Shown: in pieces, positions 13,901 to 20,116 of the stretch
Numbering within the stretch: the stretch's first letter is position 1
How the letters are laid out: each line of letters begins with the position of its first letter
NCBI GenBank assembly: GCA_964572855.1
Contig: CAZNGF010000033.1
Coordinates: 1 to 31,242, forward strand
Direction of reading: 5' to 3'
Length of the DNA stretch: 31,242 bases
Source: CAZNGF01 sp964572855
Lineage (GTDB): Bacteria > Bipolaricaulota > Bipolaricaulia > RBG-16-55-9 > JAJCYT01
The notes under the pieces: generated by a model
Seen by the model: only the letters and a program-made list of their open reading frames with translations
Database searches by the model: none
What the model was told of the DNA's origin: nothing
Program-made: the position numbers and the translations under genes

Positions 13901-13930
13901 GCGCGCCGGCGTGACCTCACGCCGGCGCGC
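13901..13930 (+). promoter_or_regulatory. 5'-terminal mRNA hairpin before the DUF3105 gene
   Basis: GCGCGCCGGCGTGA (13901-13914) is followed after CC by its exact complement (13917-13930): a 14-bp GC-rich stem. Lacking a T-run and lying just after the promoter, it fits an mRNA 5'-stabiliser or an attenuating structure better than a terminator. It leaves the AAGAGG ribosome-binding site free. Confidence 0.6.
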
Positions 13931-13956
13931 GCAAATCCCTTTCCCAAGAGGACGGT

Positions 13957-14541
13957 ATGAGCAAAAAGAAACAAGCCAAGCGCAGCAAGCGGCAGAAGAA
14001 GAAGCAGTCGCGGTCGCTGTTCTACACCGTGCTGGCGGTTGTCGTGATCGGCGCGGTGCTCTGGGGCGGCTACGAGCTGCTCAAGTCGCACGACGAGGCC
14101 CAGGCCGGCACGCGCGTGGCCGACCAGGGACGCGCCCACACGCCCAGCTGCCGCACCGGCGGCTACAACACGACCCCGCCCACCTCGGGCTGCCACGCCC
14201 CGACGACGGCGCCCTGGGGCGTGAGCCAGACCCAGGTGCCCGACGAGATCCAGCTCCACAACCTGGAGCACGGCGGGATCATGATCCAGTATCGCCCCAA
14301 CCCGGTCGCCGGCCTGGGCGACGACTACATCCAGTCGCTGGAGGCTTACGTGCGCGAGATGCGGCAACAGGATCGCTACTGCAAGCTGCTGCTGGCGCCC
14401 TACGAGGGGCTGCAAGAGCCGATCGCGCTCACGGCCTGGACCTGGATTCTCACGCTGGAGGACTTCGACCAGGAACAGATCACGCAGTTCATCAACGACC
14501 ACATCGAACAGGGACCAGAGCGCGGGATTCCGTGTCGCTAA
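13957..14541 (+). CDS. DUF3105 membrane-anchored protein
   Basis: The 194-aa protein has a very basic N-terminus (Lys/Arg in most of residues 3-19), one membrane segment (about 21-42) and an outside DUF3105 domain. The family signature is visible as YNTTPPTSGCHAPTTAPWGV and QLHNLEHGGIMIQYRPNP; His101, Glu104 and His105 could bind metal. Cysteines at 65, 79, about 146 and 193 may form disulfides. The function of the family is not known. ATG 13957 has AAGAGG 5 bases upstream. It appears to be a single-gene unit with its own promoter and a long hairpin leader. Confidence 0.88.
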   Translation: MSKKKQAKRSKRQKKKQSRSLFYTVLAVVVIGAVLWGGYELLKSHDEAQAGTRVADQGRAHTPSCRTGGYNTTPPTSGCHAPTTAPWGVSQTQVPDEIQLHNLEHGGIMIQYRPNPVAGLGDDYIQSLEAYVREMRQQDRYCKLLLAPYEGLQEPIALTAWTWILTLEDFDQEQITQFINDHIEQGPERGIPCR

Positions 14542-14548
14542 GGCATTG

Positions 14549-14576
14549 GTAGGGGCGCACGGCCGTGCGCCCCTAC
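14549..14576. repeat. Perfect 28-bp palindromic repeat
   Basis: GTAGGGGCGCACGG is followed immediately by its exact reverse complement. The GTAGGGGC...GCCCCTAC type also occurs inside repeat copy B. It starts 7 bases after the DUF3105 stop and could act as a bidirectional hairpin terminator or be a mobile palindromic unit. Its right end supplies the TAG stop of a minus-strand frame (14575-14573). Confidence 0.7.
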
Positions 14577-14705
14577 TCACCCTCCGACAGCAGCCGTTCC
14601 TCGTAGACGCGCCGCACGGTCGCCCCGACCGTGACGCAGCCGTAGGTCAGGATGTGGATCGGCGCGATGAGCAACGGGGTGAGCGCGGCGTAGGTTGGCT
14701 TACAG
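14573..14705 (-). pseudogene. C-terminal fragment of an unidentified membrane protein
   Basis: On the minus strand the frame reads TPLLIAPIHILTYGCVTVGA followed by TVRRVYEERLLSEGE and a TAG at 14575-14573. It looks like one membrane helix followed by a basic, then acidic cytoplasmic tail, i.e. the end of a real membrane protein. No start codon with a ribosome-binding site or nearby promoter box precedes it, and the frame fades upstream of about 14705. I cannot name the parent family. A chance open frame is possible. Confidence 0.4.
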
Positions 14706-14784
14706 CGCGCCGCGGGCCGCCCCGCTACAATCGCCCGGACGGGCCATTGGCTGGCCGAAACCCGAAGGTGGCAAGGAGGCTCTC

Positions 14785-16380
14785 ATGCGCACGGGGTTTC
14801 TGGCGGTTTCGCTCGCGCTGCTGGCGCTCAACCTCGCGGCCGCTTGGTGGGATGCCCGGGCCCTGTGGGCGCTGGTCGTGCTGGGGCCGCTGTTGGGCAT
14901 GGGGCTGCAGGACTACGCGCAGACCCGCCACGCCATCCGGCGCAACTTCCCGCTGTTGGGCCGTTTTCGCTACTGGTTCGAGGCCATCCGCCCCGAGATC
15001 AACCAATACTTCATCGAGTCGAACACCGACGGCAAGCCGTTCAGCCGCGAGCAGCGCTCGGTGGTGTACCAGCGCGCCAAGTGCCAGCTCGACACGCTCC
15101 CGTTCGGCACCCAGGCCGATTTGTACGAAAACGGCTACGAGTGGGTCAACCACTCGCTGGCCCCGGGCCCCGTGGCGCCCGAGTCCCTGCGCGTGACCGT
15201 GGGCGGGCCCGGCTGCCAACGCCCCTACGACGCCAGCCTGCTCAACATCTCGGCCATGAGCTACGGCGCGCTCAGCAAGAACGCCATCCTGGCACTCAAC
15301 GGGGGCGCCAAGGACGGTCGCTTCGCCCACAACACGGGCGAGGGCGGGATCAGCCCCTACCACCTCGACCCGGGGGGCGATTTGATCTGGCAGATCGGTA
15401 CGGGGTACTTCGGGTGCCGCACCGAGGACGGGCGCTTCTGCCCGGAGGCTTTCAGGGCGCAAGCCCAACGGCCCGAGGTCAAGATGATCGAGCTCAAGCT
15501 CTCGCAGGGCGCCAAACCGGGCCACGGCGGCATCCTGCCCGCCAGCAAGGTCACCGAGGAGATCGGCGCGATCCGCGGCGTGCCGCTGGGGCGAGACGTG
15601 CTCTCCCCGGCGGCGCACAGCGCGTTTGCCACCCCGATCGAGCTGATGGCGTTCGTCGCCCGGCTGCGCGAGCTGGCGGGGGGCAAGCCGGTGGGCATCA
15701 AACTCTGCATCGGTAAGCGGCGCGAGTTTCTCGCGCTCTGCAAGGCGATGGTCCACACCGGAATCATTCCGGACTTCGTCGCGATCGACGGCGGCGAGGG
15801 GGGCACGGGCGCCGCGCCGCTGGAGTTTGCCAACCACGTGGGCGCGCCGGGCACCGAGTCGCTCGTCTTCGCCCACAACGCGCTCACGGGCTTCGGGCTA
15901 CGCGAGCACGTGCGCGTGTTCGCCGCCGGCAAGGTCACCACGGCCTTCGGCATGGTCAAGCTCCTGGCGCTGGGCGCCGACGCGATCTACTCGGCGCGCG
16001 CGATGATGATGGCGCTGGGCTGCATCCAGGCGCTGCGCTGCCACTCCAACCACTGCCCCACCGGCGTGGCCACGCAGAACCCGCAGCTCGTGGCCGGGCT
16101 CGTCGTCACGGACAAACGCTGGCGCGTGGCCATGTACCACGAGGAGACCATGAAGGGGCTGGCCGAGATCCTGGCGGCCATGGGCCTCGAACGACCGCAA
16201 GCCCTGCGCCCGTGGCACGTCACGCGGCGCGTGAGCCCGACCGAGGTGCGCCACTACGGCGAGCTCTACGAGTACCTCGAGCCGGGCGCCCTGCTCGAGG
16301 ACCCGCTGCCGGCTTCCTACGCGCGCGCGTGCGAAGCCGCCTCGGCACAGCACTTCCAGCACGTGAACGATGCGCCCTAG
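14785..16380 (+). CDS. FMN-binding glutamate synthase-like protein, membrane-anchored
   Basis: The 531-aa protein corresponds to the FMN/iron-sulfur domain of glutamate synthase (Glu_synthase family) without the amidotransferase part. One or two hydrophobic segments (about 3-40) anchor it. Core motifs are NISAMSYGALSKNAILALNG, AHNTGEGGISPYHL, KMIELKLSQGAKPGHGGILP and FVAIDGGEGGTGAAPLEFAN. Cys413, Cys419 and Cys424 (GCIQALRCHSNHCPTGVATQ) match the 3Fe-4S motif CX5CX4C. Such stand-alone proteins are common but their true substrate is not settled. AAGGAGG precedes ATG 14785; a TACAAT box lies at 14726-14731 without a clear -35 box. The TAG stop (16378-16380) is inside the left end of repeat copy B. 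Confidence 0.93.
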   Translation: MRTGFLAVSLALLALNLAAAWWDARALWALVVLGPLLGMGLQDYAQTRHAIRRNFPLLGRFRYWFEAIRPEINQYFIESNTDGKPFSREQRSVVYQRAKCQLDTLPFGTQADLYENGYEWVNHSLAPGPVAPESLRVTVGGPGCQRPYDASLLNISAMSYGALSKNAILALNGGAKDGRFAHNTGEGGISPYHLDPGGDLIWQIGTGYFGCRTEDGRFCPEAFRAQAQRPEVKMIELKLSQGAKPGHGGILPASKVTEEIGAIRGVPLGRDVLSPAAHSAFATPIELMAFVARLRELAGGKPVGIKLCIGKRREFLALCKAMVHTGIIPDFVAIDGGEGGTGAAPLEFANHVGAPGTESLVFAHNALTGFGLREHVRVFAAGKVTTAFGMVKLLALGADAIYSARAMMMALGCIQALRCHSNHCPTGVATQNPQLVAGLVVTDKRWRVAMYHEETMKGLAEILAAMGLERPQALRPWHVTRRVSPTEVRHYGELYEYLEPGALLEDPLPASYARACEAASAQHFQHVNDAP

Positions 16381-16543
16381 TACAGGGCCACGCTGTTTTT
16401 ACTGCGTAGGGGTCCCATTCATGGGACCCGGCCTACACGTCCGGTTCATGACCAGATAGACTTCACGGGCGGCCAAAGCGCGTGCCCACGGGCGCGATGA
16501 ATCGCGCCCCTACACCCAAGAACCATATGTTGTCGTCTACTAG
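16377..16543 (+). repeat. MITE-like inverted-repeat element, copy B
   Basis: This 167-bp block starts CTAGTACAGGGCCACGCTG and ends, as reverse complement, CTAGTAGACGACAACATATG. Inside are two hairpins of the same design: GGGTCCCAT-TC-ATGGGACCC (16410-16429) and, inverted, GGGCGCGAT-GA-ATCGCGCCC (16490-16509). It fills most of the 181-base gap between two genes, contributes the stop codon of the glutamate synthase-like gene and ends 18 bases before the next start. No coding capacity. Confidence 0.75.
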
Positions 16544-16561
16544 GCCGGAAGGGGGCAAACC

Positions 16562-17308
16562 ATGACCGGCGCGACCTTCCCGGCCCGGCCGCAAGCCTCC
16601 CTCCCGCACCTGAGCGCGGACCAGATGCGGGAGGTCGACCGCGCCATGGTCGAGAGGTTGGGCGTGGGATTGGTCCAGATGATGGAAAACGCCGGAGGCC
16701 GGCTCGCGCAACTGGCGCGGGAACGCTTTCTGGCGGGAAACGCCTCCGGGAAGCGCGTCTTGGTGCTGTCGGGCGCGGGCGGCAACGGAGGCGGCGGGCT
16801 GGTCTGTGCGCGCCACCTGCACAACGCGGGCGCCCTCGTCCGGGTGGCGCTCGCGCGGCCGGCGGCGGCTTTTGAGGGCGTCCCCGCCCTGCAGTTGGGG
16901 ATTCTCTCCCGCATGGAGGTCCCGACGGCGCACGGGGGCCCTCCCTCCTTCCAGCCCGACCTCGTGGTCGACGCCCTCGTGGGCTACAGCCTCGCCGGTC
17001 CGCCGCGCGGGGCGACGGCCGAGCTGATCCGGTGGGCAAACCGCCAGCGCGCGCCCCGCCTGGCGCTGGACCTGCCTTCCGGCTTGGACGCGACCACGGG
17101 CGCGGTCTCCGACCCCACGGTGCGGGCCGCGGCCACGTTGACGCTGGCGCTGCCCAAACGGGGCTTGCGCGCCCCGCGGGCCACGCCCCTCATCGGCGAG
17201 CTCTATCTGGCCGACATCGGCGTCCCGCCCGGGCTCTACGCCCGGACGCTGGGCCTGGAGACGGGGCCGCTGTTCGCGGAAGGGCCGATGCTGGCGCTCC
17301 AGCGCTGA
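16562..17308 (+). CDS. YjeF_N-type protein, NAD(P)HX epimerase-like
   Basis: The 248-aa protein has the YjeF N-terminal fold of NAD(P)H-hydrate epimerases, which repair damaged nicotinamide cofactors: LSADQMREVDRAMVERLGVG, MMENAGGRLAQLARERF, LVVDALVGYSLAGPPRGATA and APRLALDLPSGLDATTGAVS. The C-terminal kinase-like dehydratase domain found in bacterial fusion Nnr proteins is absent. The nucleotide loop normally written GxGNNGGDG reads GAGGNGGGG (residues 71-79), losing one Asn and the Asp, so activity or cation binding may be changed. AAGGGGG lies 6 bases before ATG 16562, just beyond repeat copy B. Confidence 0.82.
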   Translation: MTGATFPARPQASLPHLSADQMREVDRAMVERLGVGLVQMMENAGGRLAQLARERFLAGNASGKRVLVLSGAGGNGGGGLVCARHLHNAGALVRVALARPAAAFEGVPALQLGILSRMEVPTAHGGPPSFQPDLVVDALVGYSLAGPPRGATAELIRWANRQRAPRLALDLPSGLDATTGAVSDPTVRAAATLTLALPKRGLRAPRATPLIGELYLADIGVPPGLYARTLGLETGPLFAEGPMLALQR

Positions 17309-17337
17309 CCCTTCTCGGCCTGGCCGGCAAGCGCCTG

Positions 17338-17366
17338 TTGCCCCCCCGGGCGCCCCGACCTAATAT
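17338..17366 (+). promoter_or_regulatory. Leaderless-type promoter of the CDP-alcohol transferase gene
   Basis: TTGCCC (17338-17343), 17 bases, TAATAT (17361-17366), then 7 bases to ATG 17374. No ribosome-binding site is present. Confidence 0.7.
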
Positions 17367-17373
17367 TGGCGCC

Positions 17374-17874
17374 ATGACGCCGGCCAACTGTGTCACGGTC
17401 GCCCGCCTGGGTTTGATCCCGTTCGTCCTGCTGAGCCTGGCCTGGGGCCAGCGCCCGCTCTCGTTCGCGCTGCTGATCGCCTTTCTGCTGGGCGACGTGC
17501 TCGACGGCTACCTGGCGCGCTCGCGCCGCGAGATCACCGAGCTGGGCCAGTTCCTGGACCCGCTGGCCGACAAGCTGCTGGCCTTCAGCCTGCTGGTCTG
17601 GTTCGCCTGGCAAGGCGAGCTGAACTGGTGGCCGGTGGGGCTGCTGTTGGTCCAAAACGCCTCGCTCTTGGCCGGCAGCCTGCTGTTGTTCCGGCACCGG
17701 CGGCCCACCGTGGCCGCGCGCGGCAGCGGCAAGACCGCGGCGCTGTTCGTGGCGCTGGGCCTCGTGCTCATCTACTGGGATACGGCCTGGGCGGCTTGGC
17801 CGATCTACGCCGGCGTCGCGCTCTCGTATTGGGCCGCGATCGACTACTGGCGCATTGGTCTGCGGGCGCGCTGA
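17374..17874 (+). CDS. CDP-alcohol phosphatidyltransferase
   Basis: The 166-aa integral membrane enzyme transfers a phosphatidyl group from CDP-diacylglycerol to an alcohol such as glycerol phosphate or inositol phosphate. The full catalytic signature is present: Asp41-x2-Asp44-Gly45-x2-Ala48-Arg49-x8-Gly58-x3-Asp62-x3-Asp66 (GDVLDGYLARSR ... GQFLDPLADK). Five to six membrane segments follow. N-terminus ANCVTVARLGLIPFVLLSL resembles PgsA-type enzymes, but the acceptor alcohol cannot be fixed from sequence. The open frame extends further upstream, but the promoter 7 bases before ATG 17374 and the conserved N-terminus fix the start. Confidence 0.93.
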   Translation: MTPANCVTVARLGLIPFVLLSLAWGQRPLSFALLIAFLLGDVLDGYLARSRREITELGQFLDPLADKLLAFSLLVWFAWQGELNWWPVGLLLVQNASLLAGSLLLFRHRRPTVAARGSGKTAALFVALGLVLIYWDTAWAAWPIYAGVALSYWAAIDYWRIGLRAR

Positions 17875-17877
17875 GCG

Positions 17878-17906
17878 TGGTCGCGGGCCGCGGCCGTCGC
17901 TACACT
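17878..17906 (+). promoter_or_regulatory. Leaderless-type promoter of the trk operon
   Basis: TACACT (17901-17906) lies 7 bases before the trkA ATG at 17914, with the poor -35 hexamer TGGTCG (17878-17883) 17 bases upstream. The -10 spacing fits the leaderless set; the -35 is uncertain. Confidence 0.5.
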
Positions 17907-17913
17907 ACCCCCC

Positions 17914-18585
17914 ATGTACTTGATTATCCTGGGCGCCGGTCCCGTGGGCATGAGCCTGACCGACATCGCGCTTGAGGACGGGCACGACGTGGCGCTCATC
18001 GAGGAGGACGAAGCGCGCTGCCAGACGGCCGCCGATCGGCACGACTGCCTCGTGCTGCACGCCGACATCGCCAAGGGCGGCATCCTGCAGGAGGCCGACG
18101 TCGAGCGCGCGGACGCGCTGGTGGCCACCACCGACGACGACTCGGCCAACCTGATGAGCATGTTCCTGGGCGCCGACTACGGCGTGCCCAACCTGGTCAG
18201 CGTGGTCAACTACCCGCGCCACCGGGCGCTGTTCGAGCGGCTCAACGTCCACGTGCTGGTCGACCCCGAGGACATCGTGGCCCAGCACCTCTACGGCCTG
18301 CTGCGCCAGCCCCGGCTGGAGGACGTGGTCACGCTGCCGGGGGGCGCGGAGGTGTTCGAGGTCACGCTGGGCGCGTCGTCCCCGCTGGCCGGCAAGGCGC
18401 TGGTGCAGGCCGACGAAGAGGGCCTCTTGCCGCAAAACACGCTCGTGGTCGCGCTGCGCCGCGACGAGGAAAGCCAGATCCCCTCGGGAGAGACCGTGCT
18501 CGAGGCCGGCGACCGCCTCACGGTGTTTTCGCAGCGGGCGCTCGACGACGCCGATTTGAAACCCTTCACGGGTGAGGGCGCGTGA
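17914..18585 (+). CDS. trkA: Trk potassium uptake regulatory subunit TrkA
   Basis: The 223-aa cytoplasmic protein has the RCK design: an N-terminal Rossmann domain (YLIILGAGPVGMSLTDIALE, with HDVALIEEDEARC and LVATTDDDSANLMSMFLG) and a C-terminal TrkA_C domain (about 140-220, FEVTLGASSPLAGKALVQAD ... IPSGETVLEAGDRLTVFSQ). It gates the TrkH channel in response to bound nucleotides. The usual single-unit KtrA/TrkA length is seen. It is leaderless (promoter box 7 bases upstream) and its stop overlaps the GTG of trkH, so the two subunits are made together. Confidence 0.95.
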   Translation: MYLIILGAGPVGMSLTDIALEDGHDVALIEEDEARCQTAADRHDCLVLHADIAKGGILQEADVERADALVATTDDDSANLMSMFLGADYGVPNLVSVVNYPRHRALFERLNVHVLVDPEDIVAQHLYGLLRQPRLEDVVTLPGGAEVFEVTLGASSPLAGKALVQADEEGLLPQNTLVVALRRDEESQIPSGETVLEAGDRLTVFSQRALDDADLKPFTGEGA

Positions 18586-20111
18586 GCGCCGACGCCAAAA
18601 CCGTCCTCAATAGCCTGGGCGCGCTGTTTCACGTCCCCGGTGGGATGTGCCTGGTCTCGCTGCTGGTGTGCATCGCGCTCGGGGAGTGGCCGGCCGTGCG
18701 CGCCTTCGCCTGGACCGCCGGCGTCTACCTCGCCTTGGGACAGGGGCTGTTTCACGCCTTCCGGCGCGAGCGCGAGCCGCAGTTGCACCACGGCATGCTG
18801 GTGGCCGCGCTCGGATGGGGCGTCATCCCGGTCATCGGCGCGCTGCCGTTTGTGTTGATTGCCGCTTCGGGGGCGGCCAACGAAACGCTTGCCGCTTTTC
18901 GAGACCCAGTGAACGCGCTGTTCGAGTCGTTTTCGGGTTTCACGGGGACCGGGCTCACGGTGGCGCTGCGCCCCAGCCAGCTGCCCGGCAGCCTGCAGTG
19001 GTGGCGCTCGTTTACGGAGTGGATCGGCGGCGTGGGCGTGATCGTGCTCATGCTCTCCATCCTGCGCCCGACGATCGGGGCCTACGAGCTCTTCTTCTCC
19101 GAGGGGCGCGAGGAGAAGATCCTGCCCTCGGTGGGCTCGACGGTGCGGGCCATCTGGTGGATCTATCTCGCCTTCACGGTTGCCAGCGTGGGCGCGCTCA
19201 AGCTGGTCGGGCTGCCGTGGTGGGAGGCGCTCAACTACGGCATGACCGCGATCGCCACCGGCGGCTTCGGCGTGACCGACGGCAGCATCGGCGACTACGG
19301 GACGGCCGTGCACCTCGTGCTGATCCCGATCATGCTGGCCGGCGCGGTGAGCTTCAACGTGCACTACCAGGTGCTACGGCGACGGCGCCTGAGCGCGCTC
19401 TGGGGCGACCTGCAGCACCGCGTCCTCTGGCTGGTGGCGGGGCTGGGCGCGATCCTGCTGGTGGCCGAGAATTTGTGGTACCTGGGCGCGGCCGATGCCT
19501 GGGGAGGGATCGTGGACGGGGCGTTTCAATGGGCCTCGGCGCTCAGCACCGCGGGGCTGCAGACGGTCGACCTCTCGGCCTGGAGCCCGACCGCCAAGCT
19601 GTTGCTGAGCCTGGCCATGATCCTGGGGGGCGCGGCCGGCTCGACCGCGGGCGGGCTCAAGCTCATCCGCGCCGGGCTGCTCTACAAGGGGCTGAGTTGG
19701 CGCTTCCGCGACATCGCGCTCAAGCCACACCAGGTCATGCGCCGGCGCGTGGACGGCGGGGCGCTCGACGCTAATGAAGCGTTCCGGCTGGTCGAGTCGG
19801 CCGGCGTGCTGGCCGTGCTGTGGGCCGTGATCCTTTGGGTGGGCGTGCTGGTCATGATCCACCTGGCACCGCCCGCTTACACGCTCAGCGACGTCGTGCT
19901 CGAGATGGCCTCGGCGCAGAGCAACGTGGGGCTCTCGACCGGGATCACGGGGCCGGAGCTGCATTGGGCGGGGCGCGTGACCTTAATCCTGACCATGTGG
20001 GTCGGTCGGCTCGAGATCATCCCCATCCTGATCCTGTTCTCCGCGCTGCTGGGCCGGTGGGGCCGCGCTTGGCGCACCTGGGTCAAGCCCAACCAGCGCG
20101 AGGAGTCGTAG
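18582..20111 (+). CDS. trkH: Trk/Ktr potassium channel subunit TrkH
   Basis: The 509-aa integral membrane protein is the ion-conducting subunit of Trk potassium uptake. Four pore-loop selectivity segments are visible, each with the key Gly: SGFTGTGLTVALRPSQLPGS, GMTAIATGGFGVTDGSIGDY, WASALSTAGLQTVDLSAWSP and SAQSNVGLSTGITGPE. The repeated M1-P-M2 layout gives about ten membrane segments. The GTG start overlaps the trkA stop (GTGA). A MutS-like ATPase gene begins 5 bases after its TAG, extending the operon. Confidence 0.95.
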   Translation: MSADAKTVLNSLGALFHVPGGMCLVSLLVCIALGEWPAVRAFAWTAGVYLALGQGLFHAFRREREPQLHHGMLVAALGWGVIPVIGALPFVLIAASGAANETLAAFRDPVNALFESFSGFTGTGLTVALRPSQLPGSLQWWRSFTEWIGGVGVIVLMLSILRPTIGAYELFFSEGREEKILPSVGSTVRAIWWIYLAFTVASVGALKLVGLPWWEALNYGMTAIATGGFGVTDGSIGDYGTAVHLVLIPIMLAGAVSFNVHYQVLRRRRLSALWGDLQHRVLWLVAGLGAILLVAENLWYLGAADAWGGIVDGAFQWASALSTAGLQTVDLSAWSPTAKLLLSLAMILGGAAGSTAGGLKLIRAGLLYKGLSWRFRDIALKPHQVMRRRVDGGALDANEAFRLVESAGVLAVLWAVILWVGVLVMIHLAPPAYTLSDVVLEMASAQSNVGLSTGITGPELHWAGRVTLILTMWVGRLEIIPILILFSALLGRWGRAWRTWVKPNQREES

Positions 20112-20116
20112 CCGCC

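Noticed and set aside
13901..13930. Intrinsic terminator
   Set aside because: The stem is strong but has no T-run and lies just after a promoter and before a gene in the same direction, so a 5' leader structure fits better.
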